Shown: positions 44,827 to 55,019, numbered from the stretch's first letter. The stretch is 64,000 bases of DNA from Monodelphis domestica (GCF_027887165.1 NC_077227.1:354849350-354913349); one strand, 5' to 3'. Translations and numbers: made by a program. Notes: a model not told the origin generated them from the sequence alone.

Positions 44827-45585
44827 AAATTCTAGCCAATGCCCAAAGGGTGCTAAAAGACTATCTGCCCTTTGGTCCAGCCATAGCACTGCTGGCTTTG
44901 TACACCAAAGAGATAATAAGGAAAAAGGCTTGTACAAAAATATTCATAGCTGCACTCTTTATGGTGGCAAAAAAAAATGGAAAATGAGGGGATGCTCTTC
45001 AATTGGGGAATGGCTAAAGAAATTGTGGTATCTGTTGGTGATGGAATACTATTGTGCTCAAAGGAATAATAAAGTGGAGGAATTCCATGGCGACTGGAAC
45101 GACCTCCAGGAAGTGATGCAGAGCGAGAGGAGCAGAACCAGGAGAACATTGTACACAGAGACTGATACACTGTGGTACAATCGAAGGTAATGGACTTCTC
45201 CATTAGTGGCAATGCAATGTCCCTGAACAATTTGGAGGGACCTATGAGAAAGAACACTATCCACATTCAGAGCAAAAACTGTGGGAGTAGAAACACCGAA
45301 GAAAAACAACTGCTTGATCACATGAATCGAGAGGATATGGCTGGGGATGTAGACTCTAAATGAACATCCTAATGCAAACATCAACAACATGGAAATGGGT
45401 TTTGATCAAGAACACATGTAATACCCAATGAAAATTGCATGTTGGCTGCAAGAAGGGTGGGTGGAGGAGAGGGAGGGAAATAATGTGATTCTTATAACCA
45501 AGGAATAATGTTCTAAATTGACTAAATACATTAATTAAAATAAATAAATAAAATGTTTCAACAAAAAAAGAAAAATTCTAGCCAA
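44827..45585 (+). mobile_element. 5'-truncated L1 LINE with perfect 13-bp target duplication
   Basis: The body 44840-45572 spans the end of ORF2 (EWLKKLWYLLVMEYYCAQRN in the 186-residue frame), the 3' UTR and an A-rich tail. It is flanked by identical aaattctagccaa copies at 44827-44839 and 45573-45585. It is inserted in sense relative to the window, so antisense to the candidate host gene, between the candidate exons at 46.5 and 42.1 kb. Confidence 0.95.
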
Positions 45586-45799
45586 AAGAAGCTAAGGGGT
45601 TGCTAGCTGCCTATCCCACACTAAGAATCTCATTCACACATTTCAGTTAGTGGCAGAATTTATTAGAGTGAACTCTTCTCATTCAATCTCTTTGGTGGGA
45701 CAAGTGCACAGTGGGGAAACAGACAATTAATGCATGTAAAACAACTGTAGCAATTATAACAGTACCAAGACAATGGCAGTCGGGGTGTAAAGAAAGAGC

Positions 45800-45995
45800 T
45801 ATGGATGTAGAATTGGAAGAACTGAGTTCGAAACTTATTTTAGGTACTTCCAAGATATGTGACATTAGACAAGTAATTTCCCCACATTGACTCTCAGTTT
45901 CCCCATTGTAAAGTGGTAATAATAATAATAATCACAATTAAACTGCTAACCTTACAGGGTTGATGGGGGAACGCTCATTTCATGAGCTGCAAAAT
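45800..45995 (+). repeat. MIR/CORE-SINE copy
   Basis: It reads 'gagctatggatgtagaattg', 'actctcagtttccccattgt' and 'ctaaccttacagggttgatg', in the MIR order. Confidence 0.75.
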
Positions 45996-46019
45996 GTTAG
46001 CAGAAATGTCAGCTACAGT

Positions 46020-46400
46020 TTTTATTTTCTTTAAAGATCACCAACTCAGTAGAACAGAAGTTTCTTGAAGGAAAGCACTATCACATTACTATCTTTGTAC
46101 CATAGCACAGTTGTTATTGTTGTTCAGTCATTTCACTTGTGTCTGATTCTTTGAGACCTCACCTCATTTGGGGTTGTCTTGGCGAAGATACTGGAGTGAT
46201 TTGCCATTTCCTTCTCCAGCTCATTTTACAGATGAGGAAACTGAGGCAAAAAGGGTTAAGGGATTTGGTCACACATCCAAGGCAGGATTTGAATTCAGGA
46301 AGATGAGTCTTCTTGACTCTAAGCCTGAAACTCTTTCCATTGTGCCACCTACCTGCCCCACATGGCACAAAGTATTATTTAACAAATGCTTGATGAGCTG
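46020..46400. repeat. L2 3' end (+) split by an RTE-tailed SINE (-)
   Basis: The L2 text 'aagtttcttgaaggaaagca' to 'accatagcacag' stops at 46111 and resumes at 46360 ('catggcacaaagtattattt'). The insert 46112-46358 is an antisense RTE-tailed SINE: 'gttgttcagtcatttcactt', 'gatttgccatttccttctcc', 'cagatgaggaaactgaggca', 'gtgccacctacctgcccc'. Confidence 0.85.
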
Positions 46401-46462
46401 AAATGACTTGAAATAATTTTTAAGCTTTAGAACATCTCAGAGGCCCATCCCTGGCTACTTAC

Positions 46463-46555
46463 TCTCTAAAAGCCAAGTTAGGAAGGAAAGATGACTGTGG
46501 CGCCGACTTTCTCTGCAGACATGCTGATAGGCAGTTTTATTCGTGAACAGGAAGG
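46463..46555 (-). CDS. candidate host-gene exon: FLFTNKTAYQH segment
   Basis: This is a 93-base minus-strand exon candidate. The acceptor is cttttaatattag and the donor is TTAGAGA/gtaagt. It has a single open frame (phase 1 in, phase 1 out; two bases, thirty codons, one base). It encodes FLFTNKTAYQHVC, then RESRRHSHLSFLTWLLE, a plausible mix of basic and hydrophobic residues. The outgoing phase fits the 42078-42190 exon. No domain was recognised. The fit of splice sites, phase and residue content is better than chance frames nearby, but homology is needed. Confidence 0.5.
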
Positions 46556-46911
46556 CTAATATTAAAAGCACATCAGTGCCTTATCTTTCTTTCCTTCTCT
46601 CAAGAAATTGAGGGAGAAACTGACTCTGGTCATGGTTCCCCCTCCCATTCATCCCTTAACCAACAAAGAGAAAGTCTATTGAAAAACACAATAAGTAAAA
46701 AAAGAAGAATTAAAGAGGAGAAATCACAGGGTACACTTGAGTCGGCTTGAGTCAGCTTGTGTGAGCTTATTTTAAAATTTTCAATGTGAACAATTATATC
46801 TCAGAAATCAGCAACTACTACTATAAATCAGGGCTTAATTTATTGTGATTGTTTAGATTTAAAGCAATGGAGAAAGTGTTAATGATGCAGGTTAAAAGAA
46901 AAATGTTGTGC

Positions 46912-46930
46912 ATATATATATATATAATAC

Positions 46931-46991
<61 letters not shown>

Positions 46992-46992
46992 A
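46912..46992. repeat. (TA)n(CA)n(TA)n compound microsatellite
   Basis: A TATATA run, a 26-base CA run (46955-46980) and a second TA run. The open frames on both strands here are artefacts. Confidence 0.95.
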
Positions 46993-47094
46993 GCATTTGC
47001 CAACATACTCCTGATAAGATCAGTTATATCATAAGGGGATGTGGAGCTGTACATGGAAGATATCTGAGCTTTATATTCTCTTTTATGTTGAGTT

Positions 47095-47205
47095 TTCACC
47101 TATCAAAATATAAACTTCTTGAGAGAAGGGACCATCTTGTTTTCTTGATTTTGTATTCCCAGTGCTTAGTCCAGGACCTGGCATACTAAGCATTTCATAA
47201 TTTTT
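47095..47205 (+). repeat. L2 LINE 3' end
   Basis: It reads 'tataaacttcttgagagaag' and 'attcccagtgcttagtccag', the L2 3' end in sense. Confidence 0.75.
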
Positions 47206-47317
47206 ATAAGTTCCACCTTGACTTCCTGTATCTGACACAGCATCTAGAATAATGCTGAACATAGCATAAAATCTAAGATGTTGGAGCTAGGAGAACACTA
47301 GGAAATCCTCTAATCAA

Positions 47318-47435
47318 GGGCAGCTAGTAACTAACACAATGGATTGAGCACCAAGCTTGACATCAGGAAGACCTGGGTTTAAATCTGGCCTCAGAAACTT
47401 CCTAGCTGTGTGACCCTGGGCAAGTCAGTTCACCT
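47318..47435 (+). repeat. tRNA-derived SINE, 3'-truncated
   Basis: It reads 'gggcagctagtaactaacac', 'gggtttaaatctggcctcag' and 'gtgaccctgggcaagtcagt', stopping where the purine microsatellite begins. Confidence 0.8.
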
Positions 47436-47439
47436 TAAT

Positions 47440-47588
47440 TGTGAGAGAGGAAAGAAACAAAGACAGAAGTAAAGAAACAAAGAGAAGGAAGGAAGGAAGG
47501 AAGGAAGGAAGGAAGGAAGGAAGGAAGGAAGGAAGGAAGGAAGGAAGGAAGGAACGAACGAACGAACGAACGAAGAGAGAGAGAGAAC
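47440..47588. repeat. (GGAA)n microsatellite passing into (AACG)n and (AG)n
   Basis: About seventeen AAGG units are followed by five AACG units and an AG run. The Arg/Glu/Lys frame across it is an artefact. Confidence 0.97.
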
Positions 47589-47879
47589 TTCTAGTCCACA
47601 CATATAAGGCAATTGAAGTCTCAGATAGGAAAATAATTTGCCCAAGATAATACCATGGTTAGTGACAGAGCACACAGAAGGTACTCAATAAATACTTGTA
47701 GATAGATTGTAAATTGTCTTCTACTATAGACCTGGACATCAGATGGGATTTCCATATGCAGTTTAAGATAGGAATATAGGATAGTGACAGAAAGAATCTA
47801 CATTTACCCTCACCATTTAAGACTAAAATGGAAGTTTGGGTATTTTAATTCTGTTATTGTATAATTTAAGTTGGATCCA

Positions 47880-48175
47880 AAGGTGGACTTAAAAAACACT
47901 AAACATTCTTGAATTCCTCACTCTGTGAAAAATATTCCCTTTATATAATGGAAGAGCTGCAAAATAAATGCTTTGAGATCACAGAATAACCACAGAATGA
48001 AATAGGTTATCTCAAAAAGTAGTTTAGCACTCCCTTACTTTCAGTCTTCAAGCAAAAGTGGTATAACACTATTTTAGAAGATTCTTAGAAAGGTATGGTT
48101 GGACATAGGTGGCCTCAGAATTTCCTTCAGATTCTGGAATTCAGTGCTTCTATGAAGTACTTGGCACCAGGGGAT
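47880..48175 (+). repeat. CR1/L3 LINE 3' fragment
   Basis: It reads 'cagtcttcaagcaaaagtgg', 'gttggacataggtggcctca' and 'ccttcagattctggaattca', the L3 3' end in sense. Confidence 0.6.
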
Positions 48176-48694
48176 AGAAATGATATCTTTTAGATAGAAA
48201 GTAGACTTTTTCTAGAATACAATGAGAAGAATCAATTCCATTTAAATTCCAAAGCCTTTTCCCTCAGCTTAGAACATTTCTTGCCATATTCCAAAAGATT
48301 TCTCCTCCTCAAAAACATGTTAGTCATAGCAGAAGGGAAGGCCCTGGGGTAAATTAATTTCTATATACTTCAAAGGACTTGGTGGGAAAAAATGAAGTCC
48401 AACAAGACACTTTGACTCAAGTGACCAAGGGACTAAGATGAAGCAGGTCCAACGAGGTCAGAATAGCCAAAGGGAGAGTTCATCATGGCTTAGTGGCCCT
48501 TCAGGAATCAACTAATCCTCTTCCCTCTCATAACCTCAAACAAGAAATTTAGGATTCCTGAAGCCAGGGAGACATGCCCAGGATGTTAAGTATAAATCCC
48601 TATCCTCTGAGATTTTCTGTCCTCAGAAGTAAGGAGTCTAAAACAAGTTATAGTAGCTTCCAGGATGGGCATGCCATCATCACTCCACTCTTAC

Positions 48695-48771
48695 AGGAGT
48701 TTCAGCCACCTGGCTACCCCCTGTTCTTTGTCAAACTGTAGCAGGGACTGGCATGTCCATTTGTTATGAGC
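48695..48771 (-). CDS. candidate host-gene exon (strand ambiguous)
   Basis: On the minus strand: acceptor tttctctattctgag, one open frame AHNKWTCQSLLQFDKEQGVA then RWLKL, donor CTCCT/gtaaga, phase 0 in and 2 out. Its start phase matches the 51201-51287 candidate. On the plus strand an overlapping pair is also good: acceptor ccactcttacag and donor GAAAG/gtaagt, giving 48697-48787 with a different open frame. I prefer minus because the other exon candidates are minus and the residues look more protein-like. It does not join in phase to the 46.5-kb exon. Confidence 0.3.
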
Positions 48772-49189
48772 CTCAGAATAGAGAAAGGTAAGTCCTACCT
48801 CAACCTGTTATGAGAAGGTAATAGAATTTCATAGTTGTATGGAATCCTAGAGATATCATCATCTAAAGCAGCAATTCCTTCTAAAACTCCCCCAATAAGC
48901 TGTTATCTAGCTACAACTTGAACACCTAAAGTGGCAGGAAATTCTCTACCTAACAAGGAAATAAATTAGGTTATTAGGCAGTTCCAAGTGTTAGAAAGTC
49001 CTTCCTTGTTAAGCAAAAATCTGCCTTCCTTTAATTTCCACCCACTGTTCTTAGTTCTGCCCTCTGGGGTCAAACAAAAAAAAAGTCTTTTCTCTTATCT
49101 ATGTGATAGTTTTTCAGAGTTACCAATGACCTCTTTTCTTATAGGGATACATATCATTTTAACTTATTGAGTCTCTCAAAATTTTTTGT

Positions 49190-49400
49190 TTTGTTTTGTT
49201 TTTCTTTTTCCCCTCTTTTTTTAATTACCTTTTGATGATTCTCTTGAGTTCTGTGCTTGGGCATCAAATTTTCTGTTCAGGTCTGGTCTTTTCTTTACAA
49301 ATTCTTGGAATTCTTCTATTGTGTTGAATGACCATACTTTCTCCTGTAAGAATATAGTCAGTTTTGCTGGGTATAGTTTTTCAAATATTAAAAGACTACC
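49190..49400 (-). repeat. L1-like LINE fragment, antisense
   Basis: It reads 'cttttgatgattctcttgag', 'tcttggaattcttctattgt', 'tgaatgaccatactttctcc' and 'gtcagttttgctgggtatag', resembling L1 sequence upstream of the 3' end. The flanks are L3. Confidence 0.45.
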
Positions 49401-49669
49401 CCAAATCTTCTCTCCATTAAACTAAATATTCCCAATTCTTTCAACTAATCATCAGATGACATGATTTTGAGTTGCTTGATCATCCTGGTTACTCACCTTT
49501 GAATGCAATTTGGCTTATCAATGTCCTTCTGAAATTGTGGTACTCAGAACTGCTCATAATACTTCAAATGAGATACAATAGAACAGAGGACAGTTGGGAA
49601 CTTTTCCTTGTTTTTGATACTAGATCACTATTAATGAAACCTAATAAGCTATTAATGCATTTTGCTTTA

Positions 49670-50159
49670 AAGTGGACATGAGGTGTGAACTGGAATGACC
49701 TCCAGGAATTGATGCAGAGTGAAAGGAGCAGAACCAGGAGAACATTGTACACAGAGACTGATACACTGTGGTACAATCAAATGTAATGGATTTCTCCATT
49801 AGTGGCAGTGATCCTGAACAACTCAGAGGGATTTAGGAGAAAGAATGCTATCTGCATCCAGAGGAAGAACTGTGGGAGTAGAAACACAGAAGAAAAACAA
49901 TTGCTTGATCACATGGGTTGATAGAGATATGACTGGGGATGTAGACTCTAAGAGATTATCCTAATGCAAATATTAATAATATGGAAATAGGTCTTGATCA
50001 ATGACACAAGTAAAACCCAGTGGAATTGTGCATCAGCTATGGGTGGGGGAGGGGAGGGAAAGAACACAATTCTTGTAACCATGGTAAAATATTCTAAATT
50101 AGTTAATTAAATAAAATTTTCCCATTCAAAATGAATGAATGAATGAAGTGGACATGAGG
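49670..50159 (+). mobile_element. 5'-truncated L1 LINE with perfect 14-bp target duplication
   Basis: The body 49684-50145 has the ORF2 end ('gatgcagagtgaaaggagca'), the 3' UTR and a terminal AATG repeat. Identical aagtggacatgagg copies flank it at 49670-49683 and 50146-50159. The target was the antisense L3. Confidence 0.95.
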
Positions 50160-50734
50160 AAGAGCTTTGTAATACCACTGTGACAGCTATCATCTCTTCT
50201 TTAATACTTCAAAGATCTGTAATTTCATCAATGCAGCTACTCCCTCAGCTGGTGCAGGTAACAACCTCCAATCGTGGGTTTGAGAGTTATTGTGGTTTAA
50301 AAATGTATCCCCCTTTGGGTGGTGAGCCTCTTCTCTTTTAACTAGTTGAATCCTTGAATAACATTAAAAGAAATGCATTGCTGAGACCATATTTAGGATC
50401 ATAGGATAAATTATAAATGATAAACTAAGAAACAACTAGAAATAATGGAAAACTGGAGATAATGTAGTCTAACCTCCTCTTCTTTACAGTTGAGGATACT
50501 AAGGCAAAGAGGAATTAAGTGACTCCAGTACATACAACAAATGGTTCATTCAGGATTTGAATTCAGTTCCCATCATGCCAAGTTCAGGATTCTTTCTATA
50601 GTAACACAAAAACTGCCAAGAGCTTGTGGTCCACTTTCCTGGCATTCATGAAAGTAAGGTCAAAAGTAGATATCAAAATGGGACTTTCATTTTTCCAAAT
50701 AAAATAAGAATAATAACCCCCCATGAAAGCCCCA

Positions 50735-50972
50735 GCTAGGAAGTACATTGTATAGAGTACCAGGCTCAGAGTCAGGAAAACTCATATGGCCTCAGACAAT
50801 TACTGGGTGAGTGACCCTGAGCAAGTCACTTAACCCTGTTTGCCTCAGTTTCCTCATCTATAAAATGATCTGGAGAAGGAAATGGCAAACTACTCCAGTA
50901 TCTTCATCAAGAATACTGCAAATGGGGTCACAAAAATTCAGACACAACTAAAATGACTGAACAACAATTTTC
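50735..50972 (+). repeat. RTE-tailed SINE (MAR1-like), full length
   Basis: It has a tRNA-like head, 'cagtttcctcatctataaaa', 'ggagaaggaaatggcaaact', 'actccagtatcttcatcaag', then the tail 'attcagacacaactaaaatg' and 'actgaacaacaa'. This is the BovB/RTE-like 3' end that lets RTE enzymes mobilise it. Confidence 0.9.
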
Positions 50973-51200
50973 CAAATAAGGAAATGGGTTCAAAGACAGT
51001 AAGTGGTTTGTCTGGGATCATCTGACCCTGGAAATGGGAATGGAACCTAGCTAGGTCTTTGAGTTCCAAAGCTGTCAAACTGGAGATGTGGGTAAGGCAG
51101 AACTGAGCTGTGACTTCCCACAGAGCTCTTTCTTACGTCCTGAGAAATGATTTTAGATGAGCAGAGTTCAGGCTTCTTACTCCTCCTGTCAGCTTCTCAC

Positions 51201-51287
51201 CTGCAATCCCATTATCACCACAGTTGTCTTAAACAGCACACTTCCAGGCCTTGGCCTTCTTACATTTTTAGTAGCCCCAGTTGACTC
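51201..51287 (-). CDS. candidate host-gene exon
   Basis: This is an 87-base minus-strand candidate: acceptor actcttctctttaaag, donor TTGCAG/gtgaga, phase 0 in and out, 29 residues without a stop including RRPRPGSVLFKTTVVIMGLQ. Its phase fits the 48.7-kb candidate. No domain is recognised and the stretch is short, so chance is possible. Confidence 0.3.
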
Positions 51288-51359
51288 CTTTAAAGAGAAG
51301 AGTATTGTGTAGTAAAGTTTAACTAAAATAGGAAAGGGAGCCACTAAACAACATGTGAG

Positions 51360-51737
51360 AACCCTGTGTATTACATATTGACTTATTATTGAAATATAAT
51401 CTCTATGTTTATTGTTTTTTAATTTGATGTTTTTAATTTTAATATTTTAATCTGGTTTGAGCAATACTCAAGAATTTCACAGGTATAATGCAAGCTGGGT
51501 GGGTTTTTTTGCTTTTTTTTTTAACCCATATCTTCCATCTTAGAATCAATACTGTGTATTGGCTCCAAGGCAGAAGAGTGGTAAGGGCTAGGCAATGGGG
51601 GTTAACTGACTTGCCCAGGGTCACACAGCTAGGAAGTGTCTAAGGCCAGATTTGAACCCAGGACCTCCCTCTGGGCCTGACTCTCAATCCACTGAGCTAC
51701 CCAGCTGCCCCCCAAGCTAGGTGTTTGACATCTCTGA
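51360..51737. repeat. hAT-like DNA transposon remnant with a SINE inside
   Basis: It reads 'attttaatctggtttgagca', 'atactcaagaatttcacagg' then, beyond the SINE, 'ggtgtttgacatctctg'. This is the reversed order of the element at 31970. There is no coding capacity. Confidence 0.55.
51491..51723 (-). repeat. tRNA-derived SINE, antisense, with target duplication
   Basis: The body is about 51502-51712, full length. Flanks caagctgggtg (51491-51501) and caagctaggtg (51713-51723) differ at one base. It is inserted in the hAT-like remnant. Confidence 0.93.
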
Positions 51738-51999
51738 CGGAGTGGAAAGACACTGGCTTTAGAAGCAGAAGATGCATTTTCATGTTCCATTTTTAACTCT
51801 TGTTAGTTCTATTAATTTAATTAAGTTGTGTTCTCATCTTTTCAATTTCTTCATTTAAAAACAGGGCTATAATTCCTGCCATATCTAATTGAGAAGAGAT
51901 GTGTGGAAAGTAGTTTGTAAATCTACTGTTTCACTTTATATTCATGGTTGTCAAAGTTTTTGGTTTTATAGGACCCCTTACCACTCTTAAAAATTATTA

Positions 52000-52750
52000 T
52001 TTATTAAATGTGTTGATTGGTTATGTTTAATTTATTTCTCTTCTTCCTGGAGGGAGGGGGGAAAGGAAGAGATATAAGAAAAACGTAGATGATATAAAAA
52101 CAAGAGAAATCAAAAAATATTTATCTTAATATTGTGAATAACATAAATCCAAGATATCCAATATCTGCACTATAACACGAACATCAGTGTACAGTATGGC
52201 TTTGGATTGAATGTGTTGGATTTGGAGGATCTAATAGGACAAAGCATTAAGTCTAACTTTGGATAACTCATTTCAATATCAACGGATATTTAAGTGCCAT
52301 GAAGTACCATTTATTATGTGTGAGATACTGTGCTGGAGTATAAAAAGAGAGCTACAGCATGATTTAACCCAACTCTGCGTCACTTAATTCTAGCTGAAGT
52401 ATAAGCCAAGCCATCACCCTTGTAAATTCTCTGGTGTTCTTTGAAAACAAAAGATCAATAACATCAACACAGGCACATACATATACTGTTCTCAGGGAAT
52501 TTATAATCTACTAAGAGAATATACACATACACAAATTAGCATGCAATGTAAAAAATAATAAACCAAAGACTAGGCCATTGACATTTATTAGAAGTGAAAA
52601 AAGGAAGCAATTACTTTCACTTGAGGATAGGAAAAGTTTGATGAAACAGTTTGAACCTTAACTGGTCTAGAAAGAGATAACAAGCAAATTCCATTCCTGG
52701 AAGTAAACAGAAATAAAAACTTTGGAACAAATGATATGATACACAAAATA
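52000..52750. other. little recognised; worn L2 scraps
   Basis: 52290-52345 and 52495-52540 carry faint reversed L2-like text ('gatatttaagtgccatgaag', 'gggaatttataatctactaa'). The rest shows nothing I can name. Confidence 0.4.
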
Positions 52751-52760
52751 TGAAAGCTGT

Positions 52761-52985
52761 AAAGGAACTTTTTTAAACTCTTACCTTCTGTCTTGGAGTC
52801 AACACTGTGTATCAGTTCCAAGGCAGAAGAGTGGTAAGGGCTAGGCAATGGGGGTCAAGTGACTTGCTCAGGGTCACTCAGCTGGGAAGTGTCTGAGGTC
52901 AAATTTGAACCCAGGACCTCCCATCTCTTGGCCTGGCTCTCAATTCACTGAGCTACCCAGCTGCCCCCAAAGAACTTTTTTAAGG
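52761..52985 (-). repeat. tRNA-derived SINE, antisense, with target duplication
   Basis: The body is about 52775-52968, full length. Flanks aaaggaactttttt and aaagaactttttt differ by one indel. Confidence 0.93.
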
Positions 52986-53129
52986 ATTGAGGAATGGGGG
53001 TGGAGTAGAAAAGAAAGAAAATAAATGTTTGTTGGTTGAAAAAATTTTTTAATTTTAAAAATATATCAGATCTAGAAAGGGATTGTAATGCATTGAATAT
53101 GAGTCAGCAAATGCCTTAAGGATCATTTA

Positions 53130-53290
53130 ATCAAAGAACTTCCCCCACTTTTTTCACAGATGAAGAAATCAAGACTTAGAAAGGTAAAATATCTTGCCTT
53201 AGATCAAATATAGCATGTCAATTAATGACACTGCCAAAACTAGAACTCTGATCTTTTTTGCTCCTAGTTCTGTGATCTTTCTACTACACC
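53130..53290 (-). repeat. MIR-like SINE, antisense
   Basis: It reads 'ttttttcacagatgaagaaa', 'ctgatcttttttgctcctag' and 'tttctactacaccttggtg', reversed MIR text, diverged. Confidence 0.6.
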
Positions 53291-53904
53291 TTGGTGATTT
53301 TTACAGTAAAATGATGAACAAAGATGATGAGTGCAGTTGGAATAAGGTAAAAAGAAAAAAAAAGGGCTAGGAGGCTGAACCTTTACATAATAATTCTCAA
53401 AAGTTCTTATCACTCAAATCTCAAGATGATGCCATTACTCAAATATTTCAAGTTTCATCACATCTTAGAAATAATTTCAAAACCTCTCAGGAAATCAGAT
53501 AATCTTGACACCACTAATAGCAACAAGGATTTAAAGCATTCATTCAAGAAGTATTTGTTGAGCACCTACTGTGTACAAAAAAAAAAATTGAGTGAAGCTT
53601 TCCTAGAATGAAGAATGAATTCACCTTTAAGGTCTTTTTTTTTCCTTTTGAAATTCATACTTATCAGAAAAGTTAATCTGAAAGTAATAGGGGAAAATAA
53701 ATTACTGAAAAAGGTATCTCTGATTTTAAGAGCTTGTAAAATTTCCTTCTCAAATAAGACTTTGGATGATGACAAGGATAAAACAGATTAGTCCTTAATC
53801 TACTCAGGAAACATGTTAAGTTTACTTGTTTTTGCAGTTTAAGACCTGTACTTATAATGACTTCTCACCAATATAAGTATCATTTCAGTGCTGCATCTGT
53901 ATGT

Positions 53905-54130
53905 ACTTTTTTTGAGACTGGATCTCCCTATTTTACTAAGTTTAGAAATTGCAGTGACTATTCACTGACCTGATTGAGATCTGGCCTATTTCTCCCCTTC
54001 TCAGGAAGCGTAGGGTCTCCCTCCCCCTCCACACAGAGGGGTTCACCATATTGGTGACAGACTAAGGACACCCAACTGGCTTTAGCCCACTGTATCACAG
54101 ACCTCCTTAGCTCCATCCACCATCTGCTAA
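53905..54130 (-). pseudogene. 7SL (SRP) RNA retropseudogene, degraded
   Basis: On the minus strand the text follows 7SL RNA in order. It runs from gttgggtgtcc (near 54075) through caccaatatggtgaac, gagaaggggagaaatagg and caggtcagtgaatagtcact to gcaatttc, then gggagatccagtctc followed by seven A. The first part of 7SL (about 50 bases) is missing or lost in the C-run at 54131. Many substitutions rule out function. An A-run at the 3' end fits LINE-mediated retrotransposition. Confidence 0.75.
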
Positions 54131-54143
54131 CCCCCCCCCCCCC
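54131..54143. repeat. poly-C run
   Basis: Thirteen C in a row adjoin the 5' side of the 7SL pseudogene; length may be unreliable in assembly. Confidence 0.95.
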
Positions 54144-54149
54144 ATAGCA

Positions 54150-55015
54150 GGGAATGTAGTGCTTAACCTCATGCCTAACTAGCCTACATTTTGATAATTT
54201 TATCCATTTGAAAGGGATGATATTTTGTTCATTTCTCTCTTAAAAATCAGTGAAGTCAGGGACGAGGGTTGCAGACCTTTTGGAAGGAGGTAATATTGTT
54301 TCCACAGTTCTTGACAAATGGAAAATAATGTTTAAGGTTCTTTTGACCATTTGTTTTTAACTATAGCTCAAAATATAAGGAGTCTCTTTACATCTGTGAC
54401 TTATAAAGCCTAAACAGAATGGCATATAACAAAGAACTAAAAGCAGATTACCCTTCTAACAAAGTTAAATGAGATATGAATATAAAGCATTAAAAATGTC
54501 CTAATCGGTCCCAAGGACTAGATGCATACAAGTAGAACCAAAATGTTTTTAAATATTAGAAGATCAGAATATACTTATATATGAAACAGAATTATAAAGG
54601 GAGTATTATAGTACAACTGTGGCTATAACCTTATATTAAAATTTTAAAAATATTTCTTAAGTCTTCATCTCCCAAACAAACTCTACAATAAATTTATTAT
54701 ATGAATTTGTGCAAGTCACTTCCTAGTCTTTGGGCCTCAGTTTCCCCACTTTTAAAATGTTGGGGCTTGTCTAATATTTAAGGATCTTTCCAAATCTACT
54801 ATTGTATGTTTTAGGATGTCTTCTCATTCAGACATTCCATGTTCCAAATTTCCTTTTTCCTCTACCATTATACTGTTCTACATTTTCAAGTTCCTTCCAG
54901 CAGTACTCTTATATTCTACTTTCATGGCAGAGTATTAGAACAGTAGAAAATGCACTTTTCCTCCTGTATCAGTGCTGATGAAAGGAACTGTATTTCTTTT
55001 TCACTATCTTGCCAA
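54150..55015. other. little recognised; one MIR-like patch
   Basis: 54690-54840 contains MIR-like text ('gtgcaagtcacttcctagtc', 'gggcctcagtttccccactt'). No gene is supported. Confidence 0.4.
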
Positions 55016-55019
55016 TTAA

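Larger units (their letters stand above)
48825..50200 (-). repeat. CR1/L3 LINE, antisense, carrying two L1 insertions
   Basis: It reads 'tgttcttagttctgccctct', 'ttatcaatgtccttctgaaa', 'tactcagaactgctcataat' and 'gaacagaggacagttgggaa', the reversed order of the L3 3' half. It is interrupted by L1-like text (49190-49400) and by the L1 end at 49684-50145. Confidence 0.65.

Noticed and set aside
44630-45190. 186-residue open frame
   Set aside because: The second half is the L1 ORF2 C-terminus of the inserted L1; the first half is non-coding flank read through.
47485-47588. CRISPR-like or tandem array
   Set aside because: Simple microsatellite; the window is vertebrate and no spaced direct repeats are present.
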